NCBI GenBank assembly: GCA_009103225.1
Contig: RHPI01001202.1
Coordinates: forward strand, 526,487 to 590,486
DNA from: Chlorokybus atmophyticus
Taxonomy: Eukaryota; Streptophyta; Chlorokybophyceae; Chlorokybales; Chlorokybaceae
Direction of reading: 5' to 3'
Length of the DNA: 64,000 bases
Shown: positions 36,745 to 48,980 of the stretch, one piece after another
Layout: the number at the start of each line of letters is the position of its first letter
Position numbering within the stretch: the first letter of the stretch is position 1
Program-made: the position numbers and the translations under genes
The notes under the pieces: model-generated
What the model was told of the DNA's origin: nothing
Database searches by the model: none
Seen by the model: only the letters and a program-made list of their open reading frames with translations

Positions 36745-36939
36745 GTACTGTGTTCCTGTATTAAGCGCGAGGGGTTTGTCCTTCTCTCACGTGCTCACGC
36801 ATGCGTCGCGGAGAGACCACGTGGTCAAAGCGCCCCACCACCCTGTGTTGTTGGCGCTGCGTTGCTGCACCAGGTAGTTGAGCGGCAACTGGACTGGGGA
36901 CTCCGACATCTCCAAGGCAACACGTACAAGGGGTTCCCT

Positions 36940-37221
36940 CTACAGAGGGCCTAAAGCAACAATCAAACGGTCATGCAAGGGACGCCCAGGGCCTGCCTGT
37001 GTGTCCACTTGACGCAAGATGTCCACGCAATACGCGTTGTCTACGATCACGCCGATGCCCAGCCGCTGCTTCAAAGCTTGCAAATCCACCGCTCGCGTGC
37101 CAGTACGAAAGCGCTGCAGCTCAAACTCTTCAGATAGTGGCAGCAGCCAGGTGTTCGCCCACGCGTTAGGACACTCGTACGGCCACCACGGGTTGCCTTC
37201 AGCAGGGCCGTGCTGTTGCAT
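36940..37221 (-). other. Open frame upstream of the gag-like region
   Basis: A 93-codon stretch with EFELQRFRTGTRAVDLQALK and RPLHDRLIVALGPL. It may be the N-terminal part of the element's first protein, since orientation and spacing fit, but no family was recognised. Confidence 0.3.
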
Positions 37222-39889
37222 GCCGCCCCTCCTCCTCCCTCCTCAAGTAGCGCTCAGAGCAACAAACAACAAGGGCAGCAAGGTCGCCTTGCTGGAGGTT
37301 ATGGAGAGAGGTCGTACATGGATGGCCTTTGGCTGCTGCGAAGCGGCCAGGGCCAGCTCAGCAGGCTGGCCCTTCAGCGGCGGTGGAGGCAGCTGTCACA
37401 TCGCCGTTGAGCCAGCCCTGGGCGGCAGGGAGGTAAGCTCTAGTGCGGTCTTTCAAGCACGCCGCACTTCTAGTGCTGCATGTGCACGTGCTCAGCTCCT
37501 CAGCAGCTATTGTTGCTGGGGAGCTGAGCGGTAATGCCCATTGTGCTGTTCAGCCAATGGCAGGCTGTTCAGCATGCTTGAACATTAGGGAGGTGAGTCA
37601 TGATCACTTCCTCATGACTCTCTCGTGCGGTACTGCGAGCTTCTTAACTTCCTTATGTGCCGCAGTGCGATTGCATTGCCTGCTTCTTATATATGTATTA
37701 TGAACCCCACTCGTGGGAACATGTGATTATCAGAGCGTTTACGAAGTACTCATTAGACTCATGTAGTAGACAGGGGTAACCTAGCACCAGGCACTAGCTA
37801 ATATCGTAAAGTACACATCTTATGTGTGATTTGGAAGTTCCATTGTGTTGAGGAGCTCCGTAAGACGCTTGTTTGCACCGGCGAGCTCGCAGCATTGTGC
37901 TCCAGGAGCACTGCTCCCGTCTTCAGGTGATGTGTAAATAAAGAACATGTGTAGGCATTTGCATCATTGTGTGCAGCGGTTCATCATCGCCGCAGCTTGC
38001 TCTCGGCCAACAAGTGCTCGCGCGCAGCCCACACCTTTGGTTGCTTGTGCTTGTATTGTTTTGTTTTGTACTGACTTTGCAAGCTCTAGTGAGAGAGGCG
38101 AGGAAGTGTGCAGCCTGCATCGTGCAGGGGAAAGCCCTGCCTGGCGCTACTTCCTCGGACACAACTGCCTACACACGTGCTTTGCATGCAAGAAAGGCGA
38201 CAGCACGTGGCTTGTGATGCATTTGGGGTTGTTGGTGGGGGTGGGGAGGGGGGAGAGGGGAAGGTGGCCCAACATGTTTTTCACGTATAAGACGCTCTTC
38301 TACTGAATTGGCGCATTCTGGACGCTTCCTTGCCCTTGCCACACTGCACATGCACATGGTTCACCGTGGATGGTGGTGGGTGTTGACAGTGCGCATTGCA
38401 CAACATGCTTTGGGGCTTGGGCTAGCCCTGCTGCTTGTTGCACGCATTGTACATAGCTCCGTGACTAGCACTAGCACTCCCTTGTGGTCTTATGTGAGAC
38501 ATTCCTTACCCTCCTTTTGAACGTACCCCGCCCTCCATACATGCTTTGGCATGCGCTTCAATCAAAGCAGGCACTTTTGCGATGGATGCAAAGGTGTAGA
38601 TGCGGTAGCTCAATAAACTACTTACAGTAATTCTAGAAACTACCAAGTGATAGTGTTATTGCACTAAGTTGCACAGGGTGAGTGAGTGTTTTGAAGTGAG
38701 TGAGTGCTGGCGTGAGATTGCATGTGCCGTGTGCTTCATGCTGTGCATGTCACCGCTTGACACCATGCATGCTACTAATGTAGCTTACTAACACATAAAC
38801 ACTAAGTAAGTGCTAGGGCCTTACGTAGTCGGCATGGTCAGCAGCTAGTAGTACTAGCATTCCATCCAATGACAGTGAGTCTAGTTTCAACCAACTTTTG
38901 CGCGATTGCGGTTTTGCAGGGATGGATGCGGCAAGTAGACCACTAGAACTTGTAATGTTGCTACTAGTGCTGTGTATGGTGTTGTTCAAGCACTGGTGGC
39001 AGTAATGCTAGTGGTGGTGTACTGCGAGTGGTCGTTGTCATTTATTACTGACTAAGAGTAGTAGTCAACATGGTCTGTAGCAGTAGTTGCATGTAAGGTT
39101 GCCATGCGTGGTTTTGCATCATAGCCCAGACACAGATGCTGACTATCAGCCGCGTGGGCTGCTGCTACTGCTGTTGCTGTTGCCGCTTCTGTGTTCTGAT
39201 GACCTGTGATGCCTGCACAGTGCAGGGTCTTGGGCCAGCCCATGCTGTGTATCTTGCTGGGTTTCTTCGCTGCGTTTATATGGCCCAGTGTGCGTGCATG
39301 CCATTATGACACACCCTACACGATGGTAGCCAAAGGTTTGTTGTGTTGGCATCAGGTGACATCGCTATGTTGTGCATCATGCCTTGGCGTGCTGCATACC
39401 CTGCAGCAAAAACCATCACCGTTCTTCTGTACACAACACAGCATTACTATACTACAATACCGCATTTAGGAAGAGCGATGCACAACCCCTTGTGGACCAG
39501 CCAGTGAGGAACCTCAGGTCGGCAGCGTCAGGTATTAGCCAGTAGAGCTTGACCATTGACCAATGCGTTGGTGTGGAGCCAACACACGCCATAAAACGAA
39601 CACTACCACGTCATTCAGACACCGGCTTGTATGCTAGCACCATCCAAGTGCACCTCGCAACTCAATGCGCAACAACATTGAACCGCTTGTGCTGGCCCTT
39701 CCACTCTGGTACCCACTGCAACCTTATTCCCATTGGCATGATGATCGTAGCCGAAAAACCAATGGATATACAAAAATTTGCCTCGTTATGTACAAGACTC
39801 CCAGCTGCCAAGTACTGCTTGTTTAAACCCCTCCTTGGTGCCAGCAGCAATCCAACAACAACACATGTCTTAAGGTACAATCACTCTCA
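37222..39889. other. Repeat-rich spacer without a recognised gene
   Basis: Holds ACTAG-type trinucleotide-rich runs at 38780-39070 and a block at 37940-38320 that is diverged but clearly related to about 51140-51450. No exon chain could be built. Confidence 0.45.
37940..38320. repeat. Diverged duplicate of 51140-51450
   Basis: Shared phrases in order: TTTTGTTTTGTxxTGxxTTGC, GTGAGxGAGGCGAGGAAG and CCTGGCGCTACTTCCTC. Farther right, TAGTCGGCATGGTCA plus a GCATTCxATCCAA block (38828-38875) has its counterpart at 51716-51750. The two regions are an old segmental duplication. Short frames exist in both, but the coding frame is not kept. Confidence 0.5.
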
Positions 39890-41400
39890 TCACACATGCT
39901 CCCACACGCCCAATGAGCAGTCCCGCTACATCAACAGCACGACAACAGTGAGTGAGCCAAAGTAAATAGTCATCCAACAATATGCACATGCACAACACTG
40001 ACACAACCTTACCGATTACCTGACGATGATGGGTAGAAAGGGATGGAGGCATCGCGCACGATCGCATCATGGCCGGCCAACTTCCCAATCAACTTACCGC
40101 TCGCGACATCGTCTGCTTCACAAGCAACCCCGCGTAAACAACAACCATAGCATGATGGACAGCATGATGGATATCCATGCAGCGTTTTTTCCGTGCTGGG
40201 CAATGCCTACCGCGTGCGGCGCCGCATGATAAACCCATGTACAGGCAGCGCTGTGCTGTGGTTGCAGCAGGCAAGGAATGCGCACGCACAAGCGCCTGCA
40301 GAAAGGAATGCCCTGCGTAGCCGCAGTGGAAGCCATATTGAGAGGCAGCTTGACGATTCGTTAAACTCACGACAAGATTGACAACTAGCAGCTCGTGTTG
40401 ATGACTGATAGAAAACTGGGAGTGGCAGGTGGTTCTTAGTGCAATCAGTGTGTCAGCAGGCTAAAGCTTACGTGACAACAGTCCAGCATCCATGGGCAGG
40501 TGTCTGCTGGGCCAGCGGCGGCCGTCTTGCGCTGTGGGATGCTCCCAGCGGTAAGCGACTGGCGCTCTGGTCCTTGTTGTTGCTGAGAAGTCTACCTACC
40601 ATCGCCCTGCATGCATGCACCGGTTGCCATACTCCTTCCCGTACCAGAACAAGTACTGCGGGCGCAACCTCTCACCTTGACAGTTACATGCGTGATGCCT
40701 TCACCATGGCCGATGAGTACGCCCTGAGGGCTTGCGCCACTCCGCAGAAGGCGGTCCCACACCTTCCGTCACAACCACATGCGTGTGCAACACATTGGTG
40801 TTGCATAGTGAGTAAGCATGGACTGTGCTTTTGCAAAATTCAGAACATACCTTTACCAAGCAGTCCTCCAATTGCCTCTGTACGCGATGTAGGAGTTGCT
40901 GTCAGCAAAGCACACTGAGTTCATGTCATCCCTGTGAGCATGAATCTGGTGACAAGCAGCATGACAGGTGAGAACGCTGGATCTGCTTGCTGTGCAATCA
41001 CTGTCAGCACTGCACATGCCCGCAAGGTTTGTCGTTTAGTCTTGATGTCATAAGTGTACAAATAAAATAGTGATGAGCGGTACCAGCGACAATCTCACGA
41101 CCGTCTGGGGCAAGTAACTGAGAACATGCGGAAATGCAGGTTCTCAGGCCTGTAAAGCAGTCTCAGCGTCACATCACAGCAGCCAACTTGGTTAAGTGAA
41201 TGGCTATACGTTACGCAGGTATTGCGCCGCATGCAGGAGAGAAAAGCGAGGGTGCTTACCTCATGTTCAAGCCCTCATGCAGCTTATACTCGCCTTACAC
41301 GATGCACATATGTACTGCAGCCACATGCGAGACAAGTAAGTACCGCTGCCACTAGAGGCGTATGTTCTGATCTGTTGAGCGGACTTGCAGTCAGCTTAAC
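39890..41400 (-). pseudogene. LEC14B/DCAF11-type WD40 protein, degenerate copy 1
   Basis: DCAF11 (LEC14B in plants) is a WD40 substrate receptor for CUL4-DDB1 ubiquitin ligases. Minus-strand pieces in the right order match it: KLHEGLNM near 41270, PDGREIVAG near 41090, YTYDIKTKRQTLR near 41050, AHRDDMNSVCFADSNSY near 40900, VWDRLLRSGASPQGVLIGHG near 40750, AGHSFLQALVRAHSLPAA near 40300, SGKLIGKLAGHDAIVRDAS near 40080, and the end SLGVWEHV and TGA at 39890. At least two frameshifts separate neighbouring pieces, and the Trp that opens the last block is changed to Arg. It is best read as a pseudogene, though sequence error in a repeat-rich assembly could add to the damage. Confidence 0.6.
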
Positions 41401-41470
41401 GAGAACAGAGCAAAGCGTTGAGTTGAACAAGTCTCACCTTAGCAAGCACGCGGGAATACGTACCCAACCT

Positions 41471-43674
41471 TTAAAACAGCAACCACCTCACCAAAATCAA
41501 GTATGCTAACTGGATCAATAGGTATAACAACCATTCATTCCTCACATATGCGATGCACTCCGGACTGCATCGCACTCCGGACACCCCCCAAAGCTTCTTG
41601 TGGTAGTCCATTCTGCAACAACAACGAACTATAAGTACACAATCATGTTGTTTTGCTTTGTGTGTAAATAGCATATTATGGTGTACACAGCATGTTCAAA
41701 GCAACCTTACCTGACGTAATGCGCCAAACGTTCATTGCACCACCAATGGCGCACACCGAAAAAATCTTTGTACCAAGTGTTGAGGAGCGGTAACAGTGCC
41801 AGCCACATGGTGCGAAAATCCGGATATGATACAACGAAACTTGACAAGATTGCGAGAGGAACCGTCACCACCTTGGATACCACTTCTTGCACTTTGAACA
41901 ACCACTGCTCACAATCTAAGTCCACATTAACAACTTGAGTATATTTGACCATGCACACAGTGCAAACAACATAAACAGCAGATTGCAGCAGCTTGACTAC
42001 CTGCATACACGCAAAGCGTGTAGACTCGTCCCGTCTCTGAGCATGCTGTCGGTTGGCAGCTTTCTGTCTGACCCATCGTAGACGACAAAGTATTCTTTTG
42101 GTAGTAACGTGTTGACAATGCCATGTTGCCCGCAAGCACGTCGTGGTACTTTGACCAAGGTCGGCAAGAGCGGTTGTTTCATTTGCGCACTTCTCTCTCA
42201 CCGTTTGCACAAAGGTCGAGACCTTGAGGTCAGCTGTATTTGGTAGTGTCAGGTGCAACACCGCTTGCTCATGCGTCGTTGTCTGAACGGGTACCATGCT
42301 CTGCGCGCGCATGCACATTCTCAAGCCATACCGTATGATAGCAATTGGTACAACATCAAGTCGTTAAGAAGCTAATCACAAGACTGTTGTACAACTGACA
42401 TATCATTACATCAAGTCATTATAATCACAAGAATACGCAAGCCCGTTAGAACTTTGATTGCATCGAAAATGTTTACTTATTATGAAGCGTTAGCAGACAG
42501 AAACATACGTCGGTGATCGCGTGGGTTGGGACAAACTCAGATGATGGTGGTGGCGGCGACGGCGGTGGCGACGGGGACGGCGATGACGACGGCGACAGCA
42601 ACCGTGGCACTGGAGATGCTGACGATGTTGACGTTGATGTCTCGGAGGACTCTAAGCGCGACGTCTGCCGCACTGGTTGAAGGCTGGGCCCGGGTGACGT
42701 GGGTGTCGTGAGCATCTCCTGCTGATGCAGTGGGACGCTCACCTGTCAGGTGAGACACGCGTTTGCATGCTGTGCTGTGCACACATTGTTGCATGCATGC
42801 AGACAAGTGCCATGCACATACGTGTGCATGCATGCGAAATTGCATGCATGCAACCATTCCAACCATGCCAAGCACGCCAATCCTGCAGCGGACAAGTGCA
42901 TGCGTAGTACGATAAGTTTTGTGAACAATGTGCATGCGTATGCATGATGTGCAGACAGACGCGTGCATGCTTGTGTACGTGCATGCATGCAAGCATTCTA
43001 TGCCACGTGCGCCATGCATGCAGCAGACATGCCATGCAAGCGTGTGTGCCGTAGTACGATACTATCTGTTGACAATATGCCTGCCTGCACGCATACAACA
43101 GGCGCGAATGCAACAGACAGGTGCCATGCACATACGTGTGCATGCATGCGCAATTGCATGCAACCATTCCAACCATGCCAAGCACGCCATGCAACAGAGA
43201 GGTGCATGCGTAGTACGGTACTATTTGTGAACAAAGTGCATGCGTGCATGCGTATGCATGATGTGCAGACAGACGCGTGCATGCATGCAAGCATTCTATG
43301 ATAAGCACGCCATGCACGCAGCAGACATGCCATGCAAGCGTATGTGCCGTAGTACGATGCTATCTGTTGACAACGTGCATGCATGCATACGCGTGCAACC
43401 ATGCTATGGCACTGCGCCATGCATGCCGCAGACAGGTGCCACGCAGGCAAGCGTGCAAACATGCATGCAGGACAGGTCAGGACAGAGCAGGTAGGCACAG
43501 AACCCAGCTGTTCTCTCGCTAGCTTGTAGAGCTCACCTCGTCCATGGAGCCAGAGGCTTCCGTCTCTTTCAAGGCGTCCCCGCTCCACCGCCGCCGCCGC
43601 TTGCAGGCAGGCTGGCTGCAAGCGGCCTCCTGGCCGCCCTCTGCCCATTCTCTCCTCTTGTCGCCAGCTGCCAT
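41471..43674 (-). pseudogene. Unrecognised tail-anchored membrane protein family, frameshifted copy
   Basis: Paralogue of the intact gene at 54349-56113, with the same five-exon plan: 43537-43674 (MAAGDKRREWAEGG), 42509-42742 (Ser/Pro-rich), 42001-42300, 41711-41915 and 41471-41612. Junction phases 0, 0, 1, 2 match. Exon 3 needs three different frames (STFVQTVREKCANE, then RRACGQHGIVNTLLP and EYFVVYDG, then VYTLCVYAG), so two indels break it. The last two exons stay open and encode FGVRHWWCNERLAHYV and a hydrophobic C-terminal segment (EWLLYLLIQLAYLILVRWLL) consistent with a membrane tail. The first intron is filled by the 314-bp satellite. Function is unknown. Confidence 0.6.
42803..43445. 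repeat. 314-bp tandem satellite rich in GCATGC
   Basis: Unit starts near 42803, 43117 and 43432 (ACAxGTGCCA); the first two units are complete, the third only begun. The units are dense in CATGCATGC words and contain GTAGTACGATA and CATTCCAACCATGCC blocks; the GTAGTAC block also occurs mid-unit, hinting at an older half-unit of about 160 bp. Long minus-strand frames inside it are by-products of the period. Confidence 0.85.
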
Positions 43675-46600
43675 CGCGTGGGGTGAGATAGCCAAAAGCC
43701 GTGCGGGCGCCTTAGCAACCTGAAGGGCGGCCAGGCCAGGCTTCCCCAAGAGTCCCCGTTGTAGTCACCGAGCGGAAGCGCTGGCTGTAGGCGGACAAGG
43801 CGCCCCCCTCCTCCTGCCTGAGAAAGCAACAACCTCAGCCAACGATTGTGTGCAGACCAACTCTGTCGAGCTTTCACGTGCCTGTCAAGACATGCTTGAA
43901 CTTGAGACTCACCAGCCATTCATCCCGACATTGCAATAAGAGTGATTGTCTAGTGATGTGTGCTTCGTGCATGCGCTGGTCAGAAAACAATAACGGGGGC
44001 ATCCACCCAAGAATCCTATTCGGTTGTACTGTTGTACTGCATGGCGTTCTGGCTAAAGTGGCAAGCACTGCAGCAGTACAACATGGGAACAGATTGTGTT
44101 ATCGCTGCTGCCAGACAATGCGGTCCAACCATGCAGCAACACTCAATGGACTGCTGTAAGTACTGAGCTGGCATGCTTGGTGTGAGAACTGCACTTGTGA
44201 CGTCTGGTGCGCATGGGAAATGTGTACAAGCTACACCGGCAGGGCATGCGCAATTTCAAACACAATGAATGGCAGAAAGCCCCAACATGGTGCTCTGCGT
44301 CCACACAAATCAGCCCATTGTCATCTACTCACGAGGCGCACACGCGGCACAAGCAACGCACACCACCATATCTGCGGCACAGGCGCTTTGCTAGGAGGCT
44401 CATGTAGGGCACATACCATCAACCGCGGTGAGTGCTGCTCAGCGTCGCCAAGGCACCGAACGGCTTGTCCGTCTTCTTGCAATTGGCCGTTTCCGCAGCA
44501 GCACCTTCGAGCCCGTTGACTACGGCATCCAGCTTCTCGCTGATGTCCATCTCGGTGGCGCCTTCCTCCTCCTCCACCTCATCTTCCTGGCCGTCCGTTA
44601 GGTCGACCGCCTGCAGATTAGCGGCTGCAGGCGCCACAACAGCAGCAGCCACTCCCAGCGCAGCAGCGGGGACCTCATCGTCACCAATGCACGCCGCGGT
44701 GACACATTGCACCCGCTTGGTTGCTGGTGCGGCAGCGGTCGTGGCTGCTGTTCGCTTCGGAGTCGCTGTTGTGCTTCTTCTTACCGGCAGCAGCGGCCTC
44801 AGCAGGCACAGAGGCGGCAATGGAAGCAGCAGTTAGGAATGGTGAAGCCTGCGCAGGGTTCCTCGCATTGTGGCATGTCGCAGGACCGCCTGCTGAGGAA
44901 GGTCGGTGACGTTTGCTAGATGACATGTTGATCCCAGCCATGCATGCGCCTACGCCAGATGGGTTATGAATATACCTGACCGCGTGTTCTTGCACTGACA
45001 CTGCCCTTGATGCGCAGCACCTCCCTCAAGGTGTCTTCGCTCCCATGCTCGATCTGGATTACGCAGAGCATTAGGATATCAACGCTGGTTCTCAACGGCA
45101 TGCACATGCAGGCCAGCTCTGACACCGAGCAAGACTACACGAGGATCCAAAGCGCTAAGGTCACCTAGAGTGCAACAACAATGGTTCCACTCCTCCCAGA
45201 AGTTTGGAGCCATGGCAGGAAGTGCCAACGCAACGCATGAATGAATATGGCTCTGTGGATCCCAAGATCGTTTCGTTTCAGGGCAATGCACCGCGAGCAC
45301 ATGGTCTGGCCTATTTTTCTCGGTCCAAAATCAATTCTTGCGTGCTGTAAGGCAACACGTGTCAGTGGCCAATTGCATCGCGCAAATCGATAGAGTGCTT
45401 TCCTCACAATCGGTCACGCATACCTTGTAGCTCCCGCGGCGGCTTCGCTGAGTCTGTAGCTCTGGCAATGTTAACTCTCACAGACTGACATCTCGTCATC
45501 ATGCACAGCCTGTACAGCCATGGCATGGGCTAGGCCGTAGTCTTCCTGGAGCTTCGCACGACCGAGAAATGACAACAACTTCGCCTCGGAAGGGGGGCAC
45601 CTGCCAACGACCAAAGTGATGTCTGTGTTGAACATGTTAGATGACAACCGGCAGCAATGCAACAACAGAGCTGTGACTACGGACCTTCTCCATTGCCTGT
45701 TCAGAGAGATCGCGCACTCGCTTCAGCTTGATACCCTTGCCACGCAGTAATCTTGCAAGTTACGGCTGCCACATGTTGAGACTGAAAGACTTGCACCCCC
45801 TATCCGTACGGGTGCAAGACCTCCTCAGAGTACTTGTTTTCCTGTCAAGCAACAGCCAGACTCTTCAGATAACAACTTGCCAGCAAATCAATGCTGACCA
45901 CCAGAAAGTATCAACGTTAGCTACAACAGCAGCTCATACCTCTATAGATGCGAGATGCATGGTTGATGGCACCTCTGAGGAGGCGGCTACCTTTAAATTA
46001 AAAGTGCAATGTTACGCAGCCTTAGTGGAATCAGGGGTGCCCAAGCCTTCCTCAAGTCCACAAAGTATGACCAAACCTTGAGCGACTTGTGCCCCATGGG
46101 CCCACCTTCAATGGCAGCAATGAGTTGCAACAGGCCACCTATGCTTGATGCATAGGTGGCCTGAGCTTGAAAGCTGGGTTATGCTGCAACAGGATCCTCA
46201 CAACGTGCATGAGTGGAACAAGCGCGCGAAGGTGTTTGAGGGCAACCTCACAAAGCGGGTCGTGACCTTCACTTAAGCTGTCAACCTTAACTGAAGCTCG
46301 ACAGCTTAATTCAAGCTGCAACTCCAGATTGGTGCACTCAATTGTGTACTCTGTGTTCTTTGTTACCCTTAACCGCTTCTTGTGCGGCAGTGTTCACTCT
46401 ATGTCTTCGCATTACAAATATGCTGCTCTCTGACCTCGAACTGGGTGCGTCAAGAGTAGAGCTGAAGTCTCGCACCGTTTCTGATCTGAGGTCTCCTTCT
46501 TTTATATGCGCCACAAGCCTTCTCAAATAAGCCTCATCTAAAATAGAAGACTCTTTAAGCAAAGTCCACAGGCGCCCCACTTCATGAGTAAACCTTCGTC

Positions 46601-47022
46601 TACCGCAGATGATGGCATTGACATCCCAGCCCTGCAATGCATTGTGGTGCTTGGTGATCCAGATCGCACAGCTCCAAGCACAGCTGGTGCTTGGTTCTGC
46701 CTACTAGTGAGGGTAAGTCGTCATTGTTGACCAACTCAGCTTACCTCAGTGCCACCGCTTTATTGTGCCGAGCATTCAGCAGGTAGTCAACGTATTCTTC
46801 TACTTGCCCAGGCTCATGCTCCAAGTGCCTGTGTGAATACAAGCATTGATAAGTCCACTCAATAGTGCATGTCGCGAGGGATGTGTAGTGCAGAGCCCAT
46901 GGATGGCAGCCCTTCAATCTTTTACACATGTAAATCTGCCATCGGCAATAGCGGACGACCAGCGCTGAGCAGCATATGAATACAGGCACGCACCGTACAC
47001 TACCAGCAGTGCATTGCAACAA
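43675..47022 (-). other. Unresolved minus-strand exons, identity unknown
   Basis: Several open pieces have plausible acceptors and donors but do not join into one convincing protein. They include HLEHEPGQVEEYVDYLLNAR (near 46800), GWDVNAIICGRRRF and TLLKESSILDEAYLRRLV (46640-46440), GKGIKLKRVRDLSEQAMEK (45740-45680), TDITLVVGRCPPSEAKLLS (45630-45480), IEHGSEDTLREVLRIKG (near 45050) and an Ala-rich acidic part with VDLTDGQEDEVEEEEGATEM and DISEKLDAVVNGLEG (44600-44480). The Ala-rich part changes frame once near 44780. The acidic EKL block faintly recalls WDR43/UTP5, but I would not assign it. There may be one damaged gene or two. Confidence 0.3.
46131..46163. repeat. Perfect inverted repeat (14-bp arms, 5-nt loop)
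   Basis: CAGGCCACCTATGC at 46131-46144 pairs exactly with 46150-46163 around TTGAT. Confidence 0.85.
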
Positions 47023-47099
47023 TTATGAGCTCAACCACATGAAGGATGGCAACTATTGTTTGATACACACGTCGCATACTGGACTCCTTCTTCTCCAAG

Positions 47100-48980
47100 G
47101 TGCACCAAGTCATGAGCCGGTTCAAGAAAGCACCGTGCATGGCTTGTCAAGATGTTCCTTTCCGTGTCCTTCCAATTGACTGAACGTTGCTCTCCGTGCA
47201 TGCAAAGCCTCCATGCAACGCATAGCTGCGCCTAACCCATCGCATTCACAAGTTAATGAGCCGCTTGCGTGGAGGCGCGTCCTTCCGAGCATGCTGGTAG
47301 CAGCTATCAAGGGTTTGCTTGCAGGCAATAGGGGTTTTGAGGCAGGTCTTCTGCTCATACCAGGCCGGCCTTGTCCTGCACAGCTAACAGCCCTGATCCC
47401 CACCAACAACTACCACATCCCGTCGCTCAACCCCACTTCGCCACCATACATTTGCATCCCTAGTGGTCTAATTAGCCAGCCTCCCTCCCACAAAGTCCTA
47501 GCAGCGAGAGGACTTGGGTTTGGGTTCAAGCCGGCAGTTCGCCGGTTCCGCCCGCAAGGCCCCTGCCGAGGAATCCACATAAAACCGAAGCAATGGCCAA
47601 AAGTTTTAAAAGCGCGGTAAACCAGGGCAATCGCATGCCGGCGGCTGATACTTGTGCCGTGTGTCGTGTGACCGGAGTGTGCTAGTGTGCTGTACGTTTG
47701 TGTTGATTTGTTGACTTTGCCTAGCTCGTGTCAGATGAGTGTGCATGCACTGATGCCGCAGTGGCACACTCAATACCCCTGTCTTTGTGTCTTTATGCAA
47801 TACCGCATGTAGTATACGCACCCCCCTTGACTACGGATCAGTGAACATTTTGACATTGACTTAGGCACTTACCAAAGCATTAGCACTTGAGCATCAATGC
47901 GTTGGTTCAATAAATGTCATGAAACGAAGACTACTACCCAACTGGACACCAGCATAAGTGCCAGCACCATCCACATGCCTTTCAACGGCATGGCACTGCT
48001 TGTGCTGGCCATTCCACTAGGCCATCAGTCAGGTGCCCACTGCAACCTGGCAAACGGCCAAGTTGGATGATAATCCTAATCAAAAAACCTAATCCTAAAT
48101 CAGAAGCTGAATCCTGCACCGTCACCTAGCGCTATCTATAAGGGCTCCAGCTGCCAAATACTGCTTGTTCAAACCCCTCATTGGTGTTTCAGCAACCCAA
48201 CAATGTATGTTCAGGTAATACTACTCTCATCGCACATGCTCCCACACGCCCAACGTACGGTCCCACTGAAACAACAGTGCAACAATCCAATCAGCCACTG
48301 TAGACAGCCACCCAACTACATGAACGTGCGCAAACAAGCATTCATTCACCGAAGATGTGACCATGATGGGTAGATACGGATGTCGGGAGGCGTCGCGCAC
48401 GGTCGCACCATGGCCGCCCAACCTCCTGATCAACTTACCACTGACAGCGTCGTAAATTAGATGAAGACTCGCGTGAAAAAACTGCAGCAATATAGATTGC
48501 AACGCTTCTTCTCCAGAGCTCGACCATGCTGACCATGCACGGCGCCGCATGATGAACCTGTGTACAGGTAGCGTTGTTCTGAGGTTGCAGCTGGCGAAAA
48601 ATGCGCACGCACAAGCGTTTGCAGGACGGAATGCCCTGCGTAGCTGTAAGGCGAGACATAATGAGATGGGGTATGACAACTTGTTCTCATCTCATATCAA
48701 GATTGAAAGTAGCAGCACATGATGATGAGTGGTAACAGCACTGGCAAGTGGTTCCTATTGCAACTAATTCGTCGGTTGGCTGAAGCTTACATAACAAGCG
48801 AAGCATCTTTGAGCAGGTGGTTGCTATGGCAGCGGTGGCCGTTTCGTGCTGTGGGATGCTCCAGCGGTAATTCCACATGCATCACGCCAATGCGGGCAGC
48901 CCTGCGGAGTCGCTCTGGCTGCTTAGTTTTCTAGCATCCCACAGTTTGGGGCTCTGATCCTTTCTGTTGCTGAGGATGTA
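47100..48980. repeat. Segmental duplication, left copy (partner about 56850-58400)
   Basis: Blocks in the same order and orientation occur about 9.7 kb to the right: a minus-strand MRCMEALHA / MRCVEALHA start, ACAAGT...GAGCxxxxTGCGTxxAGGCGCG, CAACCCCACTTCGCxACCATACA, TCTAATxAGCCxGCCTCCCTC, AGCAGCGAGAGG, a TGTGTCGTGTGxC block, and then the LEC14B fragment. Part of it (CAATGCGTTGGT to CCACTGCAACCT) also occurs at 39560-39725. Divergence is considerable. Confidence 0.65.
48227..48878 (-). pseudogene. LEC14B/DCAF11-type WD40 fragment, copy 2 (C-terminal part)
   Basis: Matches the C-terminal repeats of LEC14B: WNYRWSIPQHE near 48875, AGHSVLQTLVRAHFSPAAT and YLYTGSSCGAVH near 48620-48540, LIYDAVSGKLIRRLGGHGAT and VRDASRHPYLPIMVTSS near 48470-48355, then, after an intron with a good GTGAAT donor and TTTCAG acceptor, WDRTLGVWEHVR and TGA. 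This end is intact and spliceable, but no N-terminal repeats precede it on the minus strand, so it is a partial copy. Confidence 0.6.

Larger units (their letters stand above)
32906..37221. mobile_element. Degenerate kangaroo/DIRS-like tyrosine-recombinase retroelement
   Basis: A minus-strand block reads gag-like protein, reverse transcriptase and RNase H region in order (about 37.2 to 34.0 kb). A plus-strand tyrosine recombinase remnant lies downstream of it (32.9-33.5 kb), so the two modules point at each other. This opposed arrangement is how I recall the kangaroo element of Volvox; most DIRS elements keep both on one strand. Stops and frameshifts interrupt both modules. Terminal repeats were not identified, so the ends given are those of the coding remnants. 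Confidence 0.7.

Noticed and set aside
42537-43648. Minus-strand frames of 150-216 codons full of Cys, His and Met
   Set aside because: They arise because the 314-bp satellite lacks stops in that frame; no splice logic or family supports them.
44419-45001. Assignment of the acidic, Ala-rich minus-strand part to WDR43/UTP5
   Set aside because: Only a short acidic block with EKL resembles the family; no WD40 repeats or UTP12 domain could be confirmed.
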